Shown here: piece after piece, positions 43,801 through 51,660 of the stretch
Layout of the letters: each line of letters opens with the position of its first letter
Numbering within the stretch: position 1 is the first letter of the stretch
Source of the DNA: an uncultured Chthonomonas sp.
GTDB lineage: Bacteria; Armatimonadota; Chthonomonadetes; Chthonomonadales; CAJBBX01
NCBI GenBank assembly: GCA_903951425.1
Contig: CAJBBX010000163.1
Coordinates: 1 to 60,476 of the forward strand
Direction of reading: 5' to 3'
DNA length: 60,476 bases
Position numbers and translations under genes: made by a program
Notes under the pieces: generated by a model
What the model saw: the letters and a program-made list of their open reading frames with translations, nothing else
What the model was told of the DNA's origin: nothing
Databases searched by the model: none

Positions 43801-44071
43801 ATCGAGAGCGGCCGGCGGCCTTGTCCGCGTAGCCTTCGACGTTACCAGCGCCGCCACCGTCACGGCGGAGATTCGATCGGCGTCCGGCGCGCCCGTGCGT
43901 CGGGTGAGTGCCGGGCGTGCGGTGCCTGCGGGGTCGCAGTCGCTCTCCTGGGACGGCCGCGATGACCGCGGAATATCAGTACCTGCGGGGTCGTACCTGA
44001 TGACCATAACGGCCCGAAATGACCTGGGCGAGGCCGCTCGTGCAGTGGCGCCTGTGGTGGTGGTCCGTTGA
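40880..44071 (+). CDS. Large secreted protein with GYW modules and FlgD-like C-terminus
   Basis: A 1063-residue exported protein of unknown function. GTG 40880 is chosen because AAAGGGGAG (40868-40875) precedes it and it places a signal peptide (KPTLAVMLAAVCLALGAAGQ) at the very N-terminus. The first 400 residues form an unassigned domain with an AYDAWERGMARA segment but no HExxH. Two related modules follow near residues 620-790, each ending in a Leu-Glu-Pro-x-x-Gly-Tyr-Trp turn (LEPGKGYWMNW, LEPWRGYWIRV), with HGWNQIGNPYE between them. The last 80 residues are a FlgD-like Ig fold (SLSWDGRDDRGISVPAGSY). Such tails occur on surface proteins of several deep-branching phyla. It is followed 32 bp later by a lipoprotein gene. 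Confidence 0.75.
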   Translation: MASKPTLAVMLAAVCLALGAAGQTNHNISNRRFATVASGPMHVQIIEAGRDASPATFRTMVADTVNPARRARAAGAARYLSAVYGGRQRGQRPFVGIPDVVFVRRNGKVLSPAPSSRGGSGLTLAFPATGAAGSWPAALQIDLQAAFGVIYPQLVAIYGQPSWSGTLTLVDGDSLPSGQIITDPNALSGGVYNASIGEVTLAQYNSAQSMLLSMTQMLALAFRGTHGVAYDAWERGMARAATVATLSAALPALKTVASQAYGGTLGDLAPSDPLWSSLDRYDLLNQPALGNDRFFPVSKESSIANEVGFPSMLIPRLQMSGSAWLKVWTEAPGFFAEFNRAYYAALTGDPATSNSVPKLVAVASQALASVGGTAVEGLPFTDWYQRQYVLDTSVSPGGKLYTMVSNLRPDTDTADDYGVGCVFSHYTTTFDAQGNSDEVDKAGTIYPIYTDYTTTTRFFLGAQYERADIQNGVGSVAPTFFNTIGGDPAYAGRMRVVMDFPVNGLNSRLAVAPRAMGTLAAPRNFWGVVVGADTGTVRMEADGLSSGDVTVAQGAFSASVDEAFFTRPRRATVTYTGASGVPVVRRVNVGFGEAVLVVTVGTEVDTRVHTLPSGLAMLSLPLRPLQARPVDALLSPATSLPLFAEGSLLMAQWDQSVVGEDKYRRSPSLDPLEPGKGYWMNWAGGGDVKVVGRSTAMDPEVTVQLRHGWNQIGNPYEETVPVSALRFQYLADNVPVTLASAVTNGWIVAQTLPSVGQVVAFGFDSQLGYVPAQNLEPWRGYWIRVLVSEGVTMSVSNPSPSSARPARVASPTPGAPAGWALRLTTTSADGLGATVAFGQAVTGHSGYDAALDALAPPPPAASMPALSFVHADWAGHSGRYWSDIRALGQTAAWKCEASGLSPNTAYRFAWSSLAGVPRTVHLTAVDESTGRRVDLRAAGGLAFTTGNETTRTLRIEASASSQSALRVTALQALSSRAAGGLVRVAFDVTSAATVTAEIRSASGAPVRRVSAGRAVPAGSQSLSWDGRDDRGISVPAGSYLMTITARNDLGEAARAVAPVVVVR

Positions 44072-44103
44072 GCTGTGCCGGACGAGGGGGAGGGAGACCC
44101 ACA

Positions 44104-44994
44104 TTGAGGCGGATGCTTGCGGTGTTGACGGCGGTCGCCCTGGTGGGCGCGCTTAGCGGCTGCGGCGGCGGCGGGGGGGGCGGCGCGACGGCTACGGCGA
44201 TCATTCGGGGACGGATCATGCTCGTCACCACCGCCGCGGCGCCTAGCCCGGCGGCCACCGTGACGGCAGGCGGCGCCACCGCTACGACAGCCGCGGACGG
44301 TTCTTTCGTGCTCACCGCGGTTCCGGTCACGACGACCCGCATCACAGTCACCGCCACCGGCATGAAGGCCCTGAGCCAGGCCCTTCCGACGCTTGAGGCG
44401 GGCAAGACGACCGACCTTGCCGATATCTACCTCTCCGATGTGGGCTACACCGCCGATATCACCACCCGGGTGGTGCGGTCGGATACAACGGCGGCTATCG
44501 CCGGAGCCACGGTGCTGGTGAGCGGCCTCTCTGTCGTATCAGGCGCCGACGGCATCGTCTCGATCACGGGGCTGCCCGTGGGGCTCGGTGGCGCGCAGCT
44601 TCAGGTGGGCGTCGCCAGGGCCACAGGCTTCGAAGACAAGGCGATCATCTTCGACCTGCCGTTGGGAGCCGGAGCCAATAGCGTGGGCGATATCGTCCTC
44701 TCGCCGCCGGTGGGTGACATCCCCGGCGGGCCCAGCAACATCCGGGGCAAGGTCACCTGGACCGGAGGCACAGCGTTTGGGGGCACGTCCGTTTCGCTGC
44801 TCGCCAGGCCGGGCGGCGCCGTGATCGCCAGCGGCATCACGCAAGACGCCGGAGACTACGGTTTCTGGGCTCCTGCGGGCTCCTACACGGTGGTGGCTGT
44901 CCGGACGGGCTACGCCGAGGCGCGGAAGGAGTGCGACCTCGCCATGCCTGACAAACCCATTCAGGTGGACCTGACGCTGACCGCCGCTCCTTGA
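44104..44994 (+). CDS. Lipoprotein with repeated carboxypeptidase-regulatory-like beta domains
   Basis: A 296-residue exported protein starting at TTG 44104, with GGGGGAGGGAG at 44086-44095. The lipoprotein signal peptide ends in the lipobox LSGC followed by a Gly run. Three CarboxypepD_reg/transthyretin-like beta domains follow, each with an internal Gly-rich turn (IIRGRIMLVTTAAAPSPAAT; ADITTRVVRSDTTAAIAGAT; NIRGKVTWTGGTAFGGTS). The family is adhesive or structural at the cell surface and not enzymatic. It probably forms a unit with the preceding large secreted protein. Confidence 0.75.
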   Translation: MRRMLAVLTAVALVGALSGCGGGGGGGATATAIIRGRIMLVTTAAAPSPAATVTAGGATATTAADGSFVLTAVPVTTTRITVTATGMKALSQALPTLEAGKTTDLADIYLSDVGYTADITTRVVRSDTTAAIAGATVLVSGLSVVSGADGIVSITGLPVGLGGAQLQVGVARATGFEDKAIIFDLPLGAGANSVGDIVLSPPVGDIPGGPSNIRGKVTWTGGTAFGGTSVSLLARPGGAVIASGITQDAGDYGFWAPAGSYTVVAVRTGYAEARKECDLAMPDKPIQVDLTLTAAP

Positions 44995-45005
44995 CCTGTG
45001 CGATC

Positions 45006-45041
45006 CGCCGGGTAGTCCGCCGTGTTGCGGGCTTCCCGGCG
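45006..45041. terminator. Hairpin between convergent genes
   Basis: CGCCGGG (45006-45012) and CCCGGCG (45035-45041) can pair as a 7-bp stem with a 22-base loop in the 56-bp gap between the lipoprotein gene and the convergent fusion gene. It lacks a U-tract and is only weak evidence for termination. Confidence 0.25.
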
Positions 45042-45050
45042 CGACGTCCC

Positions 45051-48000
45051 TCAGCCGACCCAGTCGCAACGGCTGTCGATGTAGGCCGCCGATCCGTCGC
45101 GCAGCCAGCCGTCCAGCTGGGCCTGGTCCTTCAGTTGCTGGCCTCGAAGCCTGGGGACCACCACGAAGCGGCACTCCAGCTCCGGCAACGCCGTCATGTC
45201 CCCCCAGAGCTTCTCGAACTGCACCACGGTGAGCACATCCTCCTGCCCGTGGCCCCACCGCCGCTTGACGTCCTTCAGGGTGATGTAGGTGGGCATCCGT
45301 GCGGCCACCGAGCGGACGGCGTCGGCTACCCGCGTTGCGTCGGCCAGGCCCTCCGCGTCGAGCCCGAAGAGCGAGAGCAGTGCGTCCACGCTGACCCAGG
45401 TGGTGAGCGAGTTGTAGTAGGTGAGGGCGAACTCGCTCTCTTCGCGCGGCATGGCCAGCCCTTCGACCAGGCGGGGCCTGCCGTCAACGCGCCCAAGGCC
45501 GCCGCCGCGATCGTCGAGCCTCCGGGTGATCACCTCGAAGCTCAGCGCCGCCCCCTGCTGCATATGCAGGCCCAGCACCTCCGGCGATAGCTCGGCGCCC
45601 AGCGTGTCGATGTTGTGGAGCATCAGGTACCGGGTCTGCGGCCGCTGCCGCAGCATCTGGAGCAGGACGCCGTTCTTCAGCAGGTTGGGGATCTCGTACC
45701 AGTGGCCCACAGGATGGGCGCACTGCGCCGGGACATTGTCCCGGTAGTCGCTGCCCTCCGGCGCCGACCTGGCCCACTCGATCATAGCGGCCTGAGCGCT
45801 CTCACGGACCTTCTGGGCCTGCGCGTCCAGCACCTGGTGGTGCATCTCCTCGTACTGGAACCGCAGGTCACGCTCCATGGGAGCCATGCGAAGGCCGATC
45901 GAGCGTCCCGGCGATAGGATGACGGGCGCCGGGCTGCCATAGTCGCCCTCGGCCGCCAGGCGATCCCGGATGGCCGCGTGGGTGAGGTAGCTGGTGGTGA
46001 CGACGTGCAGGGGGGCTGTGCCGTGCTCACGGGCGGCGCGGCGCGCTTTGGCGATATGCGTCTCGATGAAGGTCCGGTGTCTGCCGGAGAGCTTGGCGTA
46101 GGGGTGGAGGGCCTTCACCACCCCGGCTCCCTGTGTCCATCGCGATCCCACGCCGGCAGATAGGGTCACGATGGCCACCTCGCCGCGTCGCAGGGCATCG
46201 GCCGCGCGCTCGGCCATCCCGGGTGTGCAGTGGTCCGGCGACAGTGTATCCTCGGGACGCACGTCGGTGATCTGCGTGTTCACCGGAAGGCGGTTCTGCG
46301 CCAGACCGATGCGCCCCACGCGCAGGTCCTCGCGGATCGCCTCGTGCTCTTCGGCGTCGAAGCCCGCTTCACGCAGCAGGTCGTCCAGGGCGCCGTTCGC
46401 CTCGCCGGCATGGCTCCTGCGCGGGAGCAGGCGGTGGAAGAGCTCGGGCACGAGGGCGGCCATATCGGCGCGGTCGCGGCAGGCGCGGCCAAAACGGTCC
46501 AGGTCGGCCTGTCGGGCGTCGGTATCGGGCAGGTCTGATGCCCGGACCAGGTTGGGCACGGAGAGGGCGTAGTAGCCCGGAGGCATCACTGCCGTGGCCT
46601 CCTCCATCAGGTCGGCGAACGTGCCCGCCTCGTTGATTGCGAAGTCGTACACCACAGGCTCCATGGCGAAGGGCAGGCCCGTCTCCAACCGCCTCTTGGC
46701 CGATGACATGACCACCTGCATCTCGTCCATGGCTCGGGCGCGGACTTCGGGCCTGAAGAGGAACCCCATGCCGCCGCCCGACATCCCGCCCAACATCCAG
46801 AAGCCCATGAAGTCGGAGCCGAAGCGGGCCCGGGCATCGGTGATGAGGGTCTCCGTATACTGGTTCGAAGCCCAGGGGATAATGGTCTGTAGCGGCCCGG
46901 TGAAGTTGCGTGTCGTGAGGGCACCTATCTGCTCGACGTCGCCCGCCTGGAGCGCCGCCACGAGGGCGTCGAAGACGCCGGATGCCTCCTGCCGGGCCAG
47001 CCACTCGGCTTCGGATCGCAGCAGGTACTTCTCCGTTACCATCTCCAGGATCGGCCCCACGTTCTGGGCCATGCCGCCGTGCACCAGCACAAGGCTCTGC
47101 TCCAGGCGCCGGCGCGCTTCAGCGGAGACTGCTTCCTCATCGAGCACCCGGTGCCCAGGCAGGAGGGTTCCGCGGCTTACGCCGTGCTCCGGGTCGCCGG
47201 GCTGCGGCACCTGACCGGTGATCAGCTTGATGCCCGGCCAGACGCCGCCGCTGTCCTGCCATCCTCCGCCGGAGCCGGCCAGCCACTCGCCCAGAATGGC
47301 TCGAGCCGCCACTGTGCGTCGCTCCCGCTCATCTAGGGCGCCCGTCAGTTGCGCGGTCTGGCCGGTGGCGCGCATGCAGGCGGCGATTAGCGAGGCCAGG
47401 AGGTTGGTGGAGACGGCAAGCCGCGAGCCCTTGGGGATGTCGTTGACGCTGCTGACGAGTTCAAGCCCGTGGCCGGGTCCAACTACCGTAGCAAGCAGTT
47501 CTTCAAGGCTCTGGCCCGATCCCTCGATCCCCGGAGGCACGATGCCGGAGGCGATGAGGGCGGCCTTCAGCAGTCCGAGGTAGTCGCGCGCGAAGTCGAA
47601 GACCTCGCTGAGGTCGGAGACGCGGCGCTCGACGGAGAGGTCGATGCTTGCCAGCCGGATGACCGGCTCATCGATCACGCGCAGGAAAGCCTGCACCGGA
47701 GGCGTGGGCTCTGGGTCGCGCCCATGGACGGCAAGGTTGATCGAGACATTGAGGACGCGCGCGCCCTCGGGGTAATCCATCCCCAGGAAGAAGATATCGC
47801 TCCAGCCGCTGTGGCTCAGGTCCATGCGGACGGGTGTCCGTTCGCGCAGGATCGGGAAGCCGCCGTCGGGAGCGCGGTCCAGCATCTCGGAGCGGATCCG
47901 GAGCGGGTGGTCCTGGGGGTGCCCCGTGCGGAACATCCACTGGTTGCCGCGCACGGACCGCACGCTCTTCCGCACCTGGTCCGCCAGCGTCTGGAACCCG

Positions 48001-48377
48001 AGCCGGTGGTACGCCGCTGCCAGGGCGCTGGAGAGCCCGTCGCTGGGGCCGTCCCGGTGCATCGTCCGCAGGAAGTGCTGGATGGCCTCTTCGAAGCGGC
48101 GCTCCAGGACGTGGAGGTAGCCCTCGTAAGGCAGGCGGCCGCCCGCCGGCAGTTCGGACCGGGCGGGAAGATGGAACCGGTGCAAGGCATACAGGAAGAA
48201 GCAGGCCCGCACGCGCTGGTAGAGGTTGGGTTCGCGGCGCCGATAGGCCTCCAGGGCGGCGGCCTCCGCGAGGAGCTCCTCAACCGACATGCCGGCGCAG
48301 GCGCGCTCCAGCGTGCTGTTCCGGAGGTCGGCGTCGTCCGCGGTGACAATGCCGACAAGCCGGCTGGGGGCGCTCAT
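45051..48377 (-). CDS. Fusion of a fucokinase-type GHMP kinase and a UDPGP-family nucleotidyltransferase
   Basis: An 1108-residue bifunctional protein. Residues about 180-600 are a GHMP sugar kinase of the fucokinase type: substrate site TPVRMDLSHSGWSDIFF (residues 181-197), ATP loop VNDIPKGSRLAVSTNLLASL (311-330), GGGWQDSGGVWPGIK (370-384) and motif 3 GGMSGGGMGF (530-539). Residues about 660-1060 are a UDPGP-type pyrophosphorylase: LRRGEVAIVTLSAGVGSRW (729-747) with Lys755 in KALHPYAKL, MLHNIDTLGAELSP for the Asp site, and a C-terminal beta region. The first 180 residues are helical and unassigned. A kinase plus pyrophosphorylase would turn a free sugar into an NDP-sugar in one polypeptide. 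In the known FKP enzymes the pyrophosphorylase comes first and is of a different family. The sugar is unknown. Confidence 0.85.
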   Translation of the reverse strand: MSAPSRLVGIVTADDADLRNSTLERACAGMSVEELLAEAAALEAYRRREPNLYQRVRACFFLYALHRFHLPARSELPAGGRLPYEGYLHVLERRFEEAIQHFLRTMHRDGPSDGLSSALAAAYHRLGFQTLADQVRKSVRSVRGNQWMFRTGHPQDHPLRIRSEMLDRAPDGGFPILRERTPVRMDLSHSGWSDIFFLGMDYPEGARVLNVSINLAVHGRDPEPTPPVQAFLRVIDEPVIRLASIDLSVERRVSDLSEVFDFARDYLGLLKAALIASGIVPPGIEGSGQSLEELLATVVGPGHGLELVSSVNDIPKGSRLAVSTNLLASLIAACMRATGQTAQLTGALDERERRTVAARAILGEWLAGSGGGWQDSGGVWPGIKLITGQVPQPGDPEHGVSRGTLLPGHRVLDEEAVSAEARRRLEQSLVLVHGGMAQNVGPILEMVTEKYLLRSEAEWLARQEASGVFDALVAALQAGDVEQIGALTTRNFTGPLQTIIPWASNQYTETLITDARARFGSDFMGFWMLGGMSGGGMGFLFRPEVRARAMDEMQVVMSSAKRRLETGLPFAMEPVVYDFAINEAGTFADLMEEATAVMPPGYYALSVPNLVRASDLPDTDARQADLDRFGRACRDRADMAALVPELFHRLLPRRSHAGEANGALDDLLREAGFDAEEHEAIREDLRVGRIGLAQNRLPVNTQITDVRPEDTLSPDHCTPGMAERAADALRRGEVAIVTLSAGVGSRWTQGAGVVKALHPYAKLSGRHRTFIETHIAKARRAAREHGTAPLHVVTTSYLTHAAIRDRLAAEGDYGSPAPVILSPGRSIGLRMAPMERDLRFQYEEMHHQVLDAQAQKVRESAQAAMIEWARSAPEGSDYRDNVPAQCAHPVGHWYEIPNLLKNGVLLQMLRQRPQTRYLMLHNIDTLGAELSPEVLGLHMQQGAALSFEVITRRLDDRGGGLGRVDGRPRLVEGLAMPREESEFALTYYNSLTTWVSVDALLSLFGLDAEGLADATRVADAVRSVAARMPTYITLKDVKRRWGHGQEDVLTVVQFEKLWGDMTALPELECRFVVVPRLRGQQLKDQAQLDGWLRDGSAAYIDSRCDWVG

Positions 48378-49252
48378 GTCAGCGGCGCCATGGGCCCGAG
48401 CGGCGCGCCGCCGGACGCTGCCTGCGCCAGGTTCTCGGTAATGAGCGCCAGGAGCAGGTCTCGGTCCCTGCCGTTGAGCGCCAGGCCCATCTGCGCCAGC
48501 AGCATACCGTAACGCACGTCCACCGGGTACCGGATGCCCTGCACCTCCAGCGCCTCGTACCGTTCGCGCCGGGCCAGCTCATTCAGCGCAGGCGACAGCT
48601 CCAGCTTCTCGTTCGGCTTCCTGGCGGCGTACAGGTCCGCGAGGATCTCCATAACGACCGGGGTGAGAACGTGCATGCCGGAGAAGCAGAGGTAGTGCCC
48701 CGCGCGGATGCCTGGGATGACTAGCTCCTGCTCGGCGAGGGTGGGAGAGGGCTTTTCACGGACTGCCCCGACGAGGTAGCGGTCCGGCGTGCCCGGTACG
48801 CGCGCGCCGCCGATGACCCCGAAGTAGGGCAGCAGGCCCTCACGGGTGGGCTGCACGCTTGACACGGAGCAATCGGTGGTCTCGGCGACGCTGACCACCT
48901 GCTGGGCGTAGGAGCGGCCGCGGGCGACATAGACATGGTCGCCCATGAGGTGGAGGAAGGGTTCGCCCTCCGTGAACTCGCGTGCGCAGAGCACGGCGTG
49001 GCCGTAACCGTCCGCCTCGGGCTGCGTCACGAACGCCAGGTGCGGCGCCAACTCCTCAACCGCGTCGGCGTAGGCGGCTTCGTCTCCGGGGCAGACCACG
49101 ACGCACACGGCCTCCACCCCGGCGCCCAGCGCCTCCTGGACGATGATGCGGAGCACCGACTTCCGCGAACCGTCACAGTCGACCAGCGTATGCAGCGGGA
49201 GTGCACGCTCGCGGCGCGCGGCCGCCGTGATGACGGCTCTGCGGACCTTCAT
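48374..49252 (-). CDS. GalU-like nucleotidyltransferase lacking the canonical GxGTR loop
   Basis: A 292-residue protein with the GalU-type Rossmann-like fold: KVRRAVITAA at the N-terminus, FVTQPEADGYGHAVLCA for base binding, the metal Asp in FLHLMGDHVYV, FGVIGG, and a C-terminal helical part. The loop that in GalU reads GxGTRFLPxTK is here ARRERALPLHT, followed by LVDCDGSRKSVLRIIVQEAL. The Arg and the Leu-Pro survive but both glycines and the Thr are gone. The rest looks undamaged. The stop overlaps the start of the kinase/UDPGP fusion by ATGA, so the two proteins are made together and probably work on the same sugar. Confidence 0.8.
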   Translation of the reverse strand: MKVRRAVITAAARRERALPLHTLVDCDGSRKSVLRIIVQEALGAGVEAVCVVVCPGDEAAYADAVEELAPHLAFVTQPEADGYGHAVLCAREFTEGEPFLHLMGDHVYVARGRSYAQQVVSVAETTDCSVSSVQPTREGLLPYFGVIGGARVPGTPDRYLVGAVREKPSPTLAEQELVIPGIRAGHYLCFSGMHVLTPVVMEILADLYAARKPNEKLELSPALNELARRERYEALEVQGIRYPVDVRYGMLLAQMGLALNGRDRDLLLALITENLAQAASGGAPLGPMAPLT

Positions 49253-49392
49253 GGGTGGTCTCCTTCATGGTTGGGCGCGCACACGGCCGGCGCAACGCCC
49301 GGCGTGGCAATCGTCTGGACTGAGGACCGCCGGCATTTTACCTTGCGTTGCCGGAGAGGGCCGGTGGGCGACCGGTTTGCAGTCGCGGCGGG

Positions 49393-49398
49393 TATACT
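49393..49398 (+). promoter_or_regulatory. -10 element of the tetR-tolC unit
   Basis: TATACT at 49393-49398, within the 14-mer GGTATACTCGCTGT (49391-49404) that is identical to the one before glcD. No -35 at normal spacing is obvious. Predicted transcription start is near 49405. Confidence 0.45.
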
Positions 49399-49403
49399 CG
49401 CTG

Positions 49404-49423
49404 TTGAGTGAACGTTTAATCAA
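49404..49423. promoter_or_regulatory. Candidate TetR operator
   Basis: TTGAGTGAACGTTTAATCAA is a near-palindrome in which 8 of 10 base pairs are symmetric around AACGTT. It overlaps the predicted transcription start of the tetR gene, the usual place for autoregulation by this family. Confidence 0.45.
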
Positions 49424-49446
49424 ACCGCCACCGGAACACGACCGCA

Positions 49447-50076
49447 GTGAAAACTCGATCCCATCGCCTGCCCGCCCAGAGCCGGCGCGAACAGATACTG
49501 GATGCCGCCATGGCGCTCTTCTGTGAGAAGGGCGTTCGCGGCACTTCGGTCCGCGAGATTGCCCGCTCCGTGGGCGTCACGGAGGGGCTGCTCTACCATT
49601 ACTTCAGCAGCAAGGGCGACCTGGTGGCGGCCTGCTGGGCGGAGCGCTCCTGGAAGCAGCACATTGAGCTGATGGTGCCGCAGGCAGCCGAACGCCCCCT
49701 TCGCGACGCTCTCAGGTCGTTGCTCACCGACATGATGCGCGGCATCCACCAGAGCGGCGCCCTGGTGCGTATGCAGATGGCCGAGATGCTGCAGGATGCC
49801 GACCTCGCCGGCGCCGTGGGAGCCCAATCCGCCTCCGGCCGCCAGATCATCGCGGATTTCGTCGCTGAGCGGCAGCGGCGCGGCGAAGTACGCCCCGATG
49901 TCGATCCTATGACCCTCGCCTGGCTGCTGCTGGGCTATGTGCACACCATCTTCCTGCTCGCCGGGCGTGTCTGCGGCCCGGAGTGGGATGCCCTTGTGGA
50001 GACCCATGTCGAGCGGGTCGTGGCCATCGTGGCCGACGGCGCCGCCGAGCCCGCCGGCCCGGTGCGGCAGACATAG
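49447..50076 (+). CDS. TetR-family transcriptional regulator
   Basis: A 209-residue regulator with an N-terminal helix-turn-helix (about residues 14-60: REQILDAAMALF ... TSVREIARSVGVTEGLLYHYFSSKGDL) and an all-helical C-terminal ligand domain. The start is GTG 49447, with no strong Shine-Dalgarno. A palindrome overlaps the predicted transcription start. It lies 77 bp before a tolC homologue on the same strand, so it probably controls an export function as well as itself. The inducing ligand cannot be predicted. Confidence 0.9.
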   Translation: MKTRSHRLPAQSRREQILDAAMALFCEKGVRGTSVREIARSVGVTEGLLYHYFSSKGDLVAACWAERSWKQHIELMVPQAAERPLRDALRSLLTDMMRGIHQSGALVRMQMAEMLQDADLAGAVGAQSASGRQIIADFVAERQRRGEVRPDVDPMTLAWLLLGYVHTIFLLAGRVCGPEWDALVETHVERVVAIVADGAAEPAGPVRQT

Positions 50077-50153
50077 CCTCCATGCAACATACTGTCTACG
50101 GGTACGGGCGCTACGAACGCGCTTGTGTCCCGTTTGCACCAAGGAGTACGCAC

Positions 50154-51551
50154 ATGACGGCTTCACGTGTCCTGACCGGCGGCCTGTCCGCGGTCTGGGT
50201 CCTGGCATCGCTGGCGGCAGCTGCCGCCCCTGGCGACGACCAGCCTTCTACGCGCCCGGGATCGCAGCCCGCCGCTATGCGCCTGAGCCTGACCCAGGCG
50301 GTCGGCATCGCAGTGAGCAAGAGCAAGGCGCTGGCCATCGCCTCGCAGTCGCTGCGGAAGGCCGGGGGCAAAGTCGGTGAAGCGAAGGCGGTGACGCATC
50401 CCACGGCGACTGCGGCCATCACCGGCACCCGTCTGGACAAGGGCACCACGGTGAAGCTGAATGACGCCGACGTGCCGATCACGGTCCAGAACCAGATCGG
50501 CGTCACGGTGCAGGCGGCGCTTCCACTGGACGTGGCCGGCCAGATCCGCGCCGCGCTCTCCATCGCCGAGTTTCTGGACCTCGTCGCCAAGTTGGACGTG
50601 GCCCGAATTCGGAACGGAGTGGTCGCCGATGTACGGTCCGCCTATCTGGATGTCCTGCGGGCCAGGGCCTTCGTGACGGTGGCCGAGCAGGCACTGAAGA
50701 ACTCCAAGGAGCGTAGCTCCACCGCCCAGGCCTACCTGAAGGCCGGGACCGGCACCCGGTTTGATACGCTCCGCGCCGAGACCGACGTGGCCAACTCGGA
50801 GCAGGTCCTGATCTCTGCCAGGAACCGGGTGGACCTTGCCGTGGCAGCCCTCAACAATGCCATGGGCCAGGACCAGAACACGCCGCTGGAACTGGAAGAT
50901 GCCAAGGTAGGCGACACCAAGGCCGATCCTGATCCGCTGGCCAAGGCCATGCAGGAGGCGTATGACCGGCGGCCCGAGGCGCTGCAGGTGGACCTGCAGA
51001 TCAAGGCCGCCGACAAGGGGCTGATCCTGGCTGACCGCAGCGTCATGCCCACCTTCGGGCTCGGCTGGAACCTCTCGTTCAACCCCAACGTGGGTGCGTT
51101 GGGCCGATCCACCAGTTGGGCCGCGGTTGCCTCTGTTTCGTTGCCGCTCTTTGACGGCGGACTTGCCAGATCGCGCAAGGTGCAGGCCCAGTCCGACGCC
51201 GCCTCCATCCGGATCGTTAAGCAGCAGGTGCTGGACGGCGTGGCGCTTGAGGTTCGCTCGGCCTACCTTGGCTGGGTCGAGGCCGGAGAGCGTATGAAGG
51301 TCACCGGCGCCGCCCTCGTTCAGGCCGAGGAGCAGTACCGGTTGGCGCAGGTCCGCTTCCGCAACGGCGTCACGCTTATGCCGGGCGCCTCACCCCTCCT
51401 CGAGGTGAGCGATGCCCAGACGGCCCTGACGCAAGCCCAGGCCAACCGCATAAACGCCGAATACGACCTCCTCGGTTCGCAGACCAAGCTGCAGAGGGCC
51501 CTGGGCCGCTACGCCTACGAGCGCGAGCCGGCAAGGGCCGCAGGGAGATGA
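50154..51551 (+). CDS. TolC-family outer membrane efflux protein
   Basis: A 465-residue exported protein. The start is ATG 50154, with AAGGAG at 50141-50146, followed by a signal peptide (about residues 1-24). Two OEP repeats with long amphipathic helices (LTQAVGIAVSKSKALAIASQS; VRSAYLDVLRARAFVTVAEQAL; AYLKAGTGTRFDTLRAETDVANSEQ) and the second-half equivalents (VRSAYLGWVEAGERMKV; LEVSDAQTALTQAQANRINAEYDLL) give the TolC fold. It forms the outer-membrane channel for a tripartite pump or type I secretion. No membrane fusion protein or pump gene is adjacent. Its presence implies a double-membrane envelope. Confidence 0.9.
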   Translation: MTASRVLTGGLSAVWVLASLAAAAAPGDDQPSTRPGSQPAAMRLSLTQAVGIAVSKSKALAIASQSLRKAGGKVGEAKAVTHPTATAAITGTRLDKGTTVKLNDADVPITVQNQIGVTVQAALPLDVAGQIRAALSIAEFLDLVAKLDVARIRNGVVADVRSAYLDVLRARAFVTVAEQALKNSKERSSTAQAYLKAGTGTRFDTLRAETDVANSEQVLISARNRVDLAVAALNNAMGQDQNTPLELEDAKVGDTKADPDPLAKAMQEAYDRRPEALQVDLQIKAADKGLILADRSVMPTFGLGWNLSFNPNVGALGRSTSWAAVASVSLPLFDGGLARSRKVQAQSDAASIRIVKQQVLDGVALEVRSAYLGWVEAGERMKVTGAALVQAEEQYRLAQVRFRNGVTLMPGASPLLEVSDAQTALTQAQANRINAEYDLLGSQTKLQRALGRYAYEREPARAAGR

Positions 51552-51660
51552 TCTGGCCTCGCCGCATGTCTGCCTGGCGTTGCAGGATATCGGTGGCGTG
51601 CGGCGAATCTGTAAATCCTCAGGCGCCTGACGGCGCAGCCGCTGAGGGAAGGACGCCGCG

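Noticed and set aside
47469-48512. 347-residue forward frame opposite the kinase fusion
   Set aside because: It lies wholly opposite two well supported genes and shows no domain or start signal.
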